A stretch of DNA of 64,000 bases from Planctomycetota bacterium (lineage in GTDB: Bacteria; Planctomycetota; SZUA-567; H5-PLA8): NCBI GenBank assembly GCA_015075375.1, contig JABTUM010000002.1, positions 1,847,393 through 1,911,392 on the forward strand. Reading direction: 5' to 3'. The notes under the pieces were generated by a model that searched no databases, was not told where the DNA came from, and was given only the letters and a program-made list of their open reading frames with translations. Numbering within the stretch: position 1 is the stretch's first letter; every line of letters begins with the position of its first letter. The position numbers and the translations under genes were made by a program. Shown piece by piece: positions 1 through 7,434 of the stretch.

Positions 1-1
1 C

Positions 2-679
2 GCCCACGCGCGGGACATCATCAAGCGCGCGAAGAAGGCCAAGAAGATCGTCGCGATCAGCTACCAGCGCCACTACCAGGGCACGTACCGCTACATGCGC
101 GACTTGGTGCAGAGCGGCGCGCTGGGCGAAGTGCAGTACGTGGCGGCCTTCCAGGCGCAGGAATGGCTCAAGGCCGTGCAGGGCACGTGGCGGCAAACCC
201 AGGCGCTGGGCGGCGGCGGCCAGATCAACGATTCGGGCTCGCACCTGCTCGACATGGTGATGTGGACCAGCGGGCTGGTGGCCGAGGAAGTGAGCTGCCG
301 GCAGGAATTCTTCGGCACCGAGGTGGACATCAACAGCGCGGTGAACGTGAAGTTCACGAACGGGGCGCTGGGCACGATCAGCATCATCGGCAACGCGCCG
401 AGCTGGTGGGAAGACTTCACGATCTACGGCAGCAAGGGCGCGGTCTACAACCGCAACGGCAAGATCACCTGGCAGCAGGGGCACAAGGAGCCCGTGATCG
501 AACTGGCCAAGGGCGTGGACTGGATGGATCCGGACTCCAACTTCATCGCGGCGATCAAGGGCGAGTGCGAAGTCGGCTGCCCGCCGGAGATCGGCCTGCG
601 CGTGATCGAATTGACCGAAGCCGCGTGGCGCAGCCACGAAGCCGCGGGCAAGGTGGTCAAGGTCGAACGCGCCGACTAA
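2..679 (+). CDS. Gfo/Idh/MocA-family oxidoreductase, C-terminal part (5' end outside window)
   Basis: The frame is open from the window edge, so the NAD(P)-binding Rossmann half and the usual E-K-P lysine are missing; 225 residues are visible. The visible part fits the C-terminal alpha/beta domain of the Gfo/Idh/MocA family: an exposed sheet segment (LGEVQYV, QAQEW) followed by the family-typical INDSGSHLLDMVMW stretch, where Asp and His normally sit at the active site. Members are NAD(P)-dependent dehydrogenases acting on sugars, inositols or similar alcohols; the substrate cannot be told. The gene ends in TAA and is followed 26 bases later by a strong intrinsic terminator, so it is the last gene of its transcript. 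The family call is firm, the exact reaction unknown. Confidence 0.85.
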   Translation, partial: AHARDIIKRAKKAKKIVAISYQRHYQGTYRYMRDLVQSGALGEVQYVAAFQAQEWLKAVQGTWRQTQALGGGGQINDSGSHLLDMVMWTSGLVAEEVSCRQEFFGTEVDINSAVNVKFTNGALGTISIIGNAPSWWEDFTIYGSKGAVYNRNGKITWQQGHKEPVIELAKGVDWMDPDSNFIAAIKGECEVGCPPEIGLRVIELTEAAWRSHEAAGKVVKVERAD

Positions 680-705
680 GCGCGTCGAATCGGAACGTGC
701 ATGGG

Positions 706-740
706 AAGCGGAGGGCCGGCAACGGTCCTCCGCTTTTTTT
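706..740 (+). terminator. Intrinsic terminator of the oxidoreductase gene
   Basis: A perfect 9-bp stem AAGCGGAGG (706-714) / CCTCCGCTT (727-735) is followed by an uninterrupted run of seven T (734-740). It lies 26 bases after the TAA of the upstream oxidoreductase and just before the 3' end of the convergent gene at 765. The T run exists only on the plus strand, so it terminates plus-strand transcription. Confidence 0.9.
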
Positions 741-764
741 GCGCTCGCTCAGCGGCGGCGGCTA

Positions 765-2972
765 TCAAACGTCGGCCATGAACAAGCGCGCGCGCGTCGG
801 TTCCAGATCCACGGCAAGGGACCCGTTCGAACCTGCGGCTTTGCCGCTCACGAGGTCCAGCCACGTTCCGCCGCCGGCTTGCAGCGTGGCCTGAGCGGGC
901 TCGGCGCCGAAGTTCGCGGCGAGCACATACTCGCGGCCGTCCAGGCCCGTAATGCGCACGGCACGCAGCATGCCCGGCGCTTCGAGGCGCCGCGCTTGAT
1001 TGCGCTCGTGGAACGTCCGTGTCGCGGCGGCAGATACCGACGAGAACAGCACCACGCCCGTATCGAGCAGCGTGGCCGGACCGTTCACGGCTTCGCGCGT
1101 CCAGCGTCCGGGCCAGCAGAGCGCATCGGTAAGGATGCTGCCGCAGTAGCCGCCGATCCGCGCCCCCCTGCGCAGCAGGCTCCAAGAAGCCGCGCCGTAC
1201 ACCCCCACCCCGCCCAGCACGTCGTCCACGTTGACCCAAGGCGAAGCGAGGTCCAGCGACTCCGGCTCGCCCAGGCGCCCCTCCAGCGTGCGCGCGCCGC
1301 CGGCCGCGTGGTACGTGCGCCGGCCCGCGTTGAAGAAATCGTTCGGGACTTCCCACTTCACGCCTTCCAGCGCCTCGATGTATACGCGCCGCTCGGCCAG
1401 CGTCGCGAACTCCAGCCGCAGCACCGTCCGGTCGTCGGGCAGCGCGGCGAAGACCAGCCGGTGGTCGATCCACCACTCGTCGGCCTTCCAGCCCTCGGCG
1501 ACGGACTTGGGCTTCTTGTCGCTCATCTTCCCGCTGGTGACGAAGCCGCCGGGAAACGTTTCGATGTGCTTGGCGTGGACGTCGCCCTTCTGTTCGGTCT
1601 CGCCCATGAAGCGGATTGCGCCGGCGAGGTTGCGCTTCCATTCGGCAAGGCTGCCGTCCTGGGGCGGAAGGCACAGGCCCATCGGGCCTTCGCTGGAGCG
1701 CCAGCAGAAGCTGGCCATGCGCGTGGGGCTGCGGTGAAAGACCGCGCCGTGCTCGGGTTCGGCCCAACCGCCTTGCACGGTCGCTTCCAGGCCGCGCGCG
1801 GGCTTGGCCGGCTCGAAAGGAAAGCGTTCGGCCCACCGCCGCAGCATCGAGAGGACCGAGGCCTTGTCCGACTCGAGGCGCGTGTAATACACCTCGCTGT
1901 TGCGGCGCAGGTGCGCGAGGCGCTTGGAGAGAAACGAACCGTCCTCGTTGTGCTTCTGCTCGTGCGCGATCAGGTTCAACTGCCCCTTCAGCAGATCCCA
2001 GGCGTGCGGATCGCGGAAGTAATCGGCCGCCCAGTACAGCGTGGGGAGCAGGAAGTCCTGACAGTAGGTGTAGCGGATGCGCGAGTCGCCGCCGATGCGG
2101 ATCAGGCGGCCGTCGTGGAAGACCAGCCGCCGCACCAGCGCCCAAAGATCGCCGGCGTGGTGGTACAGCGAATCCGGCGGCGTCACGCCGCGCGCTTTGA
2201 AGGCGTAGTGCAGGATCGCGATGTTGCTGAGGCAGATGACCATGTAGCCGACGTTGAGATACGCATGGTGGTCGAGGCTGAAGTGCGGGAAGAAGTTCGC
2301 GCCGCGGTGCCACTCTTTGAGCGGCTTTCCGGCCACGAGCGTCTCGTCGGCGGCATCGGCGGGCACGGAGATACCGTTGAGGAGCCACTCGTGGGCCTTC
2401 TCGCGCCAAGCGGCGGCGTGGGGTTCGTCGGGGTACATCAGGGCTGCGCGCAGAAGCAGCGCACCGTTCCAGAGATTCGATTCGGGCTTGTTCTTCCCGC
2501 TGTGCCCCCAGACGTCGGCCACCACCGGATGCGTAAGCTGGAATTCGGCCTCGCTGGCCAGCATAGCGCGCAAGCGCGCGCGGTCTTCGTCCGACAGATG
2601 CGGCTCCAGCGCCTCGACGCCATGCATCATGCGTTCGACGCCAAGCGCGGTGATCCAGCTATGCCCCCAGGTGTTCCCGTCGGGGCCGGGCTTGCCGCCG
2701 GAGTGGTGCTGGTCGAGCGTGTGGCGCAGTCCGGCCAGGGCGCGGGCGAGAACCGCTTCGCGCGAGCAGCCCGCGAGCTTGGCGTCGAAGCCTGGATCGG
2801 CCGCGGCAACGGCCAGCGCAGCGAGCACCTTTTGGTGGCTCTGCACCCCCCAATGCTGGTACCCCGTTCCCCAGCACGCGCGGCCGGGCCGTCCGGGCAC
2901 GTCCCACCAGCAGGTCATGCCGAACGGAAGCCAGCGTTGCAAGAGGTCCAGCGAAAGCGCGGAGGGCGTCAT
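765..2972 (-). CDS. Large alpha/alpha-toroid plus beta-sandwich protein, polysaccharide-lyase-like
   Basis: The 735-residue product has no signal peptide. The N-terminal ~400 residues are helix-rich with many Trp, His and Tyr (WGHSGKN near residue 155, FSLDHHAYLNVGYM near 230, RYTYCQDFLLP near 290), the look of an (alpha/alpha) toroid. The C-terminal ~330 residues are beta-rich (HAVFHR-, MGETEQKG-, HRLVFAALPDD-type strands). This architecture is typical of heparinase II/III-like and related polysaccharide lyases, where His and Tyr act as acid/base, but I cannot assign a specific family or substrate. The start is an ATG with GGAG six bases upstream. It is convergent with the oxidoreductase gene and divergent from the SGNH hydrolase at 3170; the 197-base gap between them should hold both promoters. 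No export signal means either a cytoplasmic role or a misplaced start. Confidence 0.6.
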   Translation of the reverse strand: MTPSALSLDLLQRWLPFGMTCWWDVPGRPGRACWGTGYQHWGVQSHQKVLAALAVAAADPGFDAKLAGCSREAVLARALAGLRHTLDQHHSGGKPGPDGNTWGHSWITALGVERMMHGVEALEPHLSDEDRARLRAMLASEAEFQLTHPVVADVWGHSGKNKPESNLWNGALLLRAALMYPDEPHAAAWREKAHEWLLNGISVPADAADETLVAGKPLKEWHRGANFFPHFSLDHHAYLNVGYMVICLSNIAILHYAFKARGVTPPDSLYHHAGDLWALVRRLVFHDGRLIRIGGDSRIRYTYCQDFLLPTLYWAADYFRDPHAWDLLKGQLNLIAHEQKHNEDGSFLSKRLAHLRRNSEVYYTRLESDKASVLSMLRRWAERFPFEPAKPARGLEATVQGGWAEPEHGAVFHRSPTRMASFCWRSSEGPMGLCLPPQDGSLAEWKRNLAGAIRFMGETEQKGDVHAKHIETFPGGFVTSGKMSDKKPKSVAEGWKADEWWIDHRLVFAALPDDRTVLRLEFATLAERRVYIEALEGVKWEVPNDFFNAGRRTYHAAGGARTLEGRLGEPESLDLASPWVNVDDVLGGVGVYGAASWSLLRRGARIGGYCGSILTDALCWPGRWTREAVNGPATLLDTGVVLFSSVSAAATRTFHERNQARRLEAPGMLRAVRITGLDGREYVLAANFGAEPAQATLQAGGGTWLDLVSGKAAGSNGSLAVDLEPTRARLFMADV

Positions 2973-3169
2973 ATCGGGCTCCGAAGGGTGTCCCGTGTTT
3001 GTAGTCCGAGCCTCCCGGTGCGCAACGGCACTTCGCTCTCCAGCGCCGCAATCGGCGCTTCCCCGGCGGCCGTGCGGAGATTAGCCTTTTTTCTCCAGCC
3101 TTTACCAATCGAAGAGGGCTCCCGCGGAACGCTCAGAAAGCGCGCGGGGACCGTACAGGAGCGCATGCC

Positions 3170-3817
3170 ATGGCGAAGTTTCCGGTCAAGTCGGGCGAAC
3201 TCTTTCTCTGCATCGGCGATTCGATCACCGACTGCGGCCGTCGCGGCGCGGATGCTCCGTACGGCACGGGCTACATGAGCCTCTTCCGCGAATTGTGCAT
3301 CGCGCGGCACCCCGAACGCGAGATCCGCTGGATCAACCGCGGCATCGGCGGCAACACGGTGCTCGATCTTTTCAACCGATGGGAAGACGACGTCATCCGC
3401 GAAGCGCCCGACTGGCTTTCGATCAAGATCGGCATCAACGACCTGCACCGCCATCTTTTCGCCGGGAACGATCCCGTCGATCCCAAGAAGTTTCGAGAGC
3501 TGTACACGAAGATTCTCGAGCGCGCCGCGAAGAAGACCAAGGCCCGCATCGTGCTGATCGATCCGTTTTACCTCAGCACCGAACGCAAGGGCCAGGGACG
3601 CCGCACCGAAGTCCTGAAGCTGCTGCCCGAGTACCTCGCGGTGGTGAAGGATATGGCCAAGCAGTTCAAGACGGCTCACGTGCGGACGCAGAAGCTCTAC
3701 GAAGAACAGATGAAGTACCGGCCGCCCCAGGATTTCGCGCCGGAGCCCGTGCACCCGTACCGCTTGGGCCACCTGATCATGGCCGAAGCGTTGTACAAGG
3801 CCGTTGCGGACATGTAG
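3170..3817 (+). CDS. SGNH/GDSL-type hydrolase (esterase-like), cytoplasmic
   Basis: The 215-residue protein shows the SGNH blocks in order: block I with G-D-S-I-T (nucleophile Ser18), block II G-I-G-G-N-T (58-63), block III G-I-N-D (88-91) and block V ending in V-H-P (His195). The usual Asp three residues before the catalytic His is replaced by Glu (E-P-V-H). There is no signal peptide, so it acts in the cytoplasm or the substrate is intracellular. Relatives deacetylate or de-esterify sugars and lipids; the substrate is unknown. ATG is preceded by AGGAG with eight-base spacing. The next gene starts three bases after the stop codon, so the two are probably co-transcribed with the glycosyltransferase at 4596. 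Confidence 0.85.
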   Translation: MAKFPVKSGELFLCIGDSITDCGRRGADAPYGTGYMSLFRELCIARHPEREIRWINRGIGGNTVLDLFNRWEDDVIREAPDWLSIKIGINDLHRHLFAGNDPVDPKKFRELYTKILERAAKKTKARIVLIDPFYLSTERKGQGRRTEVLKLLPEYLAVVKDMAKQFKTAHVRTQKLYEEQMKYRPPQDFAPEPVHPYRLGHLIMAEALYKAVADM

Positions 3818-3820
3818 CCC

Positions 3821-4585
3821 ATGCTCCTGTACGCCCTATTTGCCGTTCTCGGCCTGATCGCGCTGCCCTTCGTGCTGGGGCCAGTGTTGATCAAGTTCAC
3901 ACAACGCATGCCGGCGCAGCCGGAGTTCGCGGCGCTCGATTCGGAACGCGAGCTGCCGCCGGAAGTCTACGCCCTCTTCAAGGACGCCGTCACCGGCCTG
4001 CAAGCACTGGGCTTCGAGACGCACGGCTTTCTTTCGCCGGTCAACCCGATGGCCGGACAGACTCAGTACCTCGCGCTCTTCTCGAATCCCCAGAACCGCG
4101 ATCTGGCCATGGCCGCGGGTATCTTCCAGGTTCCAATCACCTCCGACTCCTTGCGCACGCTGTACGTCGAATTCATGACCCGTTTCGAAGGTTCGGAATC
4201 GCTGTGCACGAATAACTCGAAGGAAATTTTTCCGTTTCCCAAGGTAGAAGGCAAGCGCGTGGAACAGTTCGTTTCGGCCCAGAATCCAAGCGAGTTGTAC
4301 GGCTTGCACCGGGCGCTGCTGCAAGAGCGCGCGTTTCCGCCCGTCCGCGCGCTGCCCGAGCCCGGCGGGTATGCGCGGCTGGTTTCCGAGAGCATGATCG
4401 AGGGGTACGATATGCAGATTGGAACCGGCTACCTGGCCAAGACGGACGACGGTTCGCACTACATCCCCACCTGGAAAGGCGCGTGCCTGATGACTTGGCG
4501 CTTGTGCTGGCCGCTCAGCGCCTGGATTCGCGGCCGCCGAGATTCCCGCGCGGAGGCGTTGCGCGCCAAGCTCGCCGCCCGATAA
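3821..4585 (+). CDS. Hypothetical membrane-anchored protein
   Basis: The 254-residue product opens with a hydrophobic segment (about residues 2-25) that looks like an uncleaved membrane anchor, followed by a soluble domain with alternating strands and helices and no motif I recognise. Readable landmarks are a Pro-Val-Asn-Pro-Met turn near residue 70 and a conserved-looking F-P-F-P-K near 140. The short distance to the SGNH hydrolase upstream (three bases) and the glycosyltransferase downstream (ten bases) makes a three-gene operon likely, so a role in modifying a glycan or lipid at the membrane is possible but is inference only. No strong ribosome binding site is visible; translation may be coupled to the upstream gene. 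Confidence 0.6.
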   Translation: MLLYALFAVLGLIALPFVLGPVLIKFTQRMPAQPEFAALDSERELPPEVYALFKDAVTGLQALGFETHGFLSPVNPMAGQTQYLALFSNPQNRDLAMAAGIFQVPITSDSLRTLYVEFMTRFEGSESLCTNNSKEIFPFPKVEGKRVEQFVSAQNPSELYGLHRALLQERAFPPVRALPEPGGYARLVSESMIEGYDMQIGTGYLAKTDDGSHYIPTWKGACLMTWRLCWPLSAWIRGRRDSRAEALRAKLAAR

Positions 4586-4595
4586 TCGAAAGCGC

Positions 4596-5801
4596 ATGAA
4601 CGCCCCGGTCGCCGTCGTGGTCGATACGTTCCCGCGCTGGAGCGAACGCTTCATCGCGCGGGAGCTGCAGGAGTTACGCCGGCGCGGCGTGGAACTGGCG
4701 ATCTTCGCGCTGGCCCGCGGCAAATTGCCCCCCGGTGACGACCCCGAATGGACCGGCCTGCTGGACCGCGTCCGCGTGCTTCCGTCGATTCCCAGCCCCC
4801 GGACGGTAGCCGCCGCTTTGAAAGCCGTGCCCGCGTTGCGCACCAAGGCGGCGCGCGAGCGCCTGACGCTTGTCCAGAAAGCGCTGGGGCCGCGCGGCGT
4901 GCTGCGCTGCGCGCGCGCGCATGTGCTTACCGCCTTTCTTAAAGAGTGCGGCGCCCGGCACGTGCACGCGCACTTCGCCAGCCTGCCCAGCACCATCGCC
5001 TGGATCGCGGCGCAGGAGTCTCATCTGCCCTGGAGCCTGAGCGTCCACGCGCGCGACCTGTTCGTCGAAGCGCAGCTTCTGTCCGAAAAAGCGCGCGACG
5101 CGCGGGCGATCTTCGCCTGCCACGAAGGGGCCTTCGCGCGCTTGAAGTTGCTGGGCGGATTGGGCAAGCGCGCGGTCCTGATGCCGCACGGGCTGCCCCT
5201 GGACCGCTTCCCGCAACGCGCCGTCCGGCCGACCGAACGCCGCGAACACGCTACGCTGCTGGCCGCCGGGCGCTTCGTGGGCAAAAAGGGCTTTCACGAC
5301 CTGCTCGCGGCGCTCTCGCTGCCTGCGCTGGCCAAGCGCAAGCTGCGCCTGAGTCTTTTCGGCGACGGCCCCGAACGAGCCAAGCTCCTCAAGGAGATCG
5401 AACACCGCGGGTTGGGGAGCAAGGTGCTGCTGCACCCGCCGCAATCGGGCACGCGCTTTGTCCAGGAACTGGCGGGCGCGGACTGCTTCGTCGCGCCCTA
5501 CCGGCCCCAAGCCGACGGCGACCGTGACGGCGTGCCGAATATCGTGCTGGAAGCGTTCGCGCTGGGCGTCCCGGTCGTCGGAACCGACGTGGGCGGCCTG
5601 CCGGAGGTCTTGAATGCCCAGACCGGTTTCCCGGCCGTGGCGGGCGCGCCCGAATCGCTGGCCACGGCCATCGCGGCCTGCCTGGATGCTCCGGCGGAAG
5701 CCGCCCGGCGTTCGGCCGCCGCGCGCGCCCTGATCGACGATCGTTACGATATCCGCAAAAACATCGAGCCGCTCTACCACACGCTGACCGCCCCAAAATA
5801 A
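4596..5801 (+). CDS. GT4-family glycosyltransferase
   Basis: The 401-residue protein has the two Rossmann-like halves of a GT-B enzyme. The C-terminal half contains the donor-binding pattern LLAAGRFVGKKGFHDLL, L-F-G-D-G-P-E, and the E-x7-E region in the segment D-G-V-P-N-I-V-L-E-A-F-A-L-G-V-P-V-V-G-T, followed by GGLPEVL, all hallmarks of GT4. The N-terminal opening (VVDTFPRWSERFIARELQEL) is typical of exopolysaccharide glycosyltransferases of the WcaL/AmsK kind. It would transfer a sugar from a nucleotide donor to a lipid-linked or polysaccharide acceptor; the acceptor is unknown. It is the third gene of the cluster with the SGNH hydrolase and the membrane-anchored protein. Its stop codon lies inside the terminator of the convergent gene. 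Confidence 0.9.
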   Translation: MNAPVAVVVDTFPRWSERFIARELQELRRRGVELAIFALARGKLPPGDDPEWTGLLDRVRVLPSIPSPRTVAAALKAVPALRTKAARERLTLVQKALGPRGVLRCARAHVLTAFLKECGARHVHAHFASLPSTIAWIAAQESHLPWSLSVHARDLFVEAQLLSEKARDARAIFACHEGAFARLKLLGGLGKRAVLMPHGLPLDRFPQRAVRPTERREHATLLAAGRFVGKKGFHDLLAALSLPALAKRKLRLSLFGDGPERAKLLKEIEHRGLGSKVLLHPPQSGTRFVQELAGADCFVAPYRPQADGDRDGVPNIVLEAFALGVPVVGTDVGGLPEVLNAQTGFPAVAGAPESLATAIAACLDAPAEAARRSAAARALIDDRYDIRKNIEPLYHTLTAPK

Positions 5802-5826
5802 AGCGGCGGCCCGTTAAGGCCGCCGT
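5794..5826 (-). terminator. Intrinsic terminator of the PKD-domain gene, overlapping the end of the GT4 gene
   Basis: On the minus strand a GC-rich stem (CGGCGGCC 5804-5811 pairing with GGCCGCCG 5818-5825, six-base loop) is followed by CTTTATTTT. The T-rich tail coincides with the last codons and stop of the convergent glycosyltransferase gene. On the plus strand no T run follows, so it serves the minus-strand gene ending at 5854. Confidence 0.8.
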
Positions 5827-5853
5827 TGGAAGGCTGCGTCCGTGCGGAAACGT

Positions 5854-7200
5854 CTACCTGCCGCGGCCGGTTTCCCAGAAGGCATCGAAGAAATTGAAGC
5901 GGTCGAGCCGGGTGGAGGTCACGGCCTGGAAATCGAAATCGGCCGGCGGCCCGATAATCGGTTCGAAGTCCACGCGCACGACCATGTTGAAACCGAGGAA
6001 GTTGTCCCCGATCTGCGGCAGGCCCGTCCCTTCGACGCCGGTGGCTTCCAAATCCCACGTCCGAATGTTGAGCTGGCCGGTGGTGAGGTTCAAGGTGAAG
6101 GACCGCACGCCCCCGCGTTCGCGTTCGGGCTGCGAAAGCGTGATCGTCCTGCCCGTCGTGCCGCGGAAACGGTCGCCCGGAATCGTATCCACGAATCCGC
6201 CGATCTGGATGCGCATCGTACCCGCGACCGGAACCGGCGTGGTAAAGGGCGTGAAGGGATCCACGGTGACGTTGGGCCGCGCGATGCGCGCGCGGATCTG
6301 GAAGTAGTGCCCGGTGCGCTCGGAGTTCTCCAGCGCCGTTGCCCGGTCCACCACGAAGTAGCCGTCTCGTACCGCGCCCTTGCGCCCGCGCGGATTGAAC
6401 GTACCCGTACCGCTGCGGCCGGCCGTGGACACGTAATTGTAAGCAAGGACGATCTGGTAGGTCTGCGAGCCCACCGCCAAGGTCAGCGTCACGTCGCCCA
6501 GCACGTTGGCGAAGGTTCCGTCGGCCGCCGGCATGTACGAGGCATCGAAGATGCCCGACAAATCCGCGCGCGAAAGGCGCACGATGAACTGCTGGTTCTT
6601 GCGGTCTACAAAGAGGTAAGCAGCGGGACGCGCCAAGTTCTTGTTGGCCGACTGGTTGAACTCGCCGTCCGAGTTCAGAAAGCCGCCCGCGAGCGAGACC
6701 CCGTTGACCGCAAAATCGATCGGCAGATTCGTCAGGATCGGCGGCAAGTCCACCGTCGCCAGAACGGAGGTCAAATTGAACGTGTCGACCTGCGGCTTGG
6801 CATGGTTCAGCTTGAACGTACTCTTGGTAGGCGCCCAGCGAAAGTTGGTGCCGGGCGTCACATCGCCCGCGCCCACGCCGGGAATCAACGCCACCGCCAA
6901 GTACGTTTCCTCGGTCGAGCCGTCCCCGACGATCAGGGTCACGCCGTAGGTGCCGGCCACCTGATAGATATGGGAAGGATTCGCGAGCGTCGAAAAGGTG
7001 CCGTCGCCGAAACTCCACAGCCACGTCGTCACCGTCCCGGCCGCGTTGCTGTTGAAGTCCACGTTCACCGGCGCATCGCCTGCCGCCTGAATGAAGGTGA
7101 TCCCGGTGGAGAGTTGCGCCTGCGCCGAACCGGCCCAAGCCAGCGCGATCCAAAGCGCCGCCCAAACCGGACGCATCCCCTGTTGCCTGACTGACTTCAT
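5854..7200 (-). CDS. Secreted PKD-domain protein
   Basis: I place the start at the ATG at 7200 (448 residues) because GGGGGAAG lies just upstream and the product then begins with a good signal peptide (basic MKSVRQQ-, hydrophobic core, cleavage after A-Q-A near residue 30). A further upstream in-frame start would add 15 basic residues. Residues about 45-115 form a PKD domain, recognised by the core W-L-W-S-F-G-D-G-T-F-S and the S-H-I-Y-Q-V-A-G-T-Y motif; PKD folds mediate adhesion or carbohydrate contact on secreted proteins. The remaining ~330 residues are beta-rich, with repeated short G/N turns, and not recognisable. Likely extracellular or periplasmic. A terminator follows the stop codon. 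Confidence 0.8.
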   Translation of the reverse strand: MKSVRQQGMRPVWAALWIALAWAGSAQAQLSTGITFIQAAGDAPVNVDFNSNAAGTVTTWLWSFGDGTFSTLANPSHIYQVAGTYGVTLIVGDGSTEETYLAVALIPGVGAGDVTPGTNFRWAPTKSTFKLNHAKPQVDTFNLTSVLATVDLPPILTNLPIDFAVNGVSLAGGFLNSDGEFNQSANKNLARPAAYLFVDRKNQQFIVRLSRADLSGIFDASYMPAADGTFANVLGDVTLTLAVGSQTYQIVLAYNYVSTAGRSGTGTFNPRGRKGAVRDGYFVVDRATALENSERTGHYFQIRARIARPNVTVDPFTPFTTPVPVAGTMRIQIGGFVDTIPGDRFRGTTGRTITLSQPERERGGVRSFTLNLTTGQLNIRTWDLEATGVEGTGLPQIGDNFLGFNMVVRVDFEPIIGPPADFDFQAVTSTRLDRFNFFDAFWETGRGR

Positions 7201-7434
7201 GAGCTTCCCCCGTCCAACCCGGCCGAATCGAACCCGGCCTGCCATGCCCCGCTACGCCTGCGCCCCGCCCTAGACGAATCCAACCACCGGCGTACTAGAG
7301 TTTAGGCACAAGTGAACTACCTTACTCCAACCTCCGCGCCTGCCAAGGCGGCACTCAGCTTTTATCGGGAGGATCAGGCGCCGTAAGCACTTAAACTAGA
7401 AGATGCCGCTGCACATCGTGCTCTTCGGACCGGC

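Noticed and set aside
676..2409. A 577-codon open frame in another minus-strand frame under the lyase-like gene
   Set aside because: Its translation is an Arg/Ala/Pro/Gly-rich shadow typical of a high-GC antiframe and shows no domain, while the frame 765-2972 has clear fold-like composition and a ribosome site.
879..3278. A 799-codon plus-strand open frame opposite the lyase-like gene
   Set aside because: It is the antisense shadow of the minus-strand gene, with low-complexity Arg/Ala/Gly content, and runs into the true SGNH gene in another frame.
5842..7194. A 450-codon plus-strand open frame opposite the PKD gene
   Set aside because: No domain, Arg/His-rich shadow; the minus-strand frame has a signal peptide, PKD motifs and a matching terminator.
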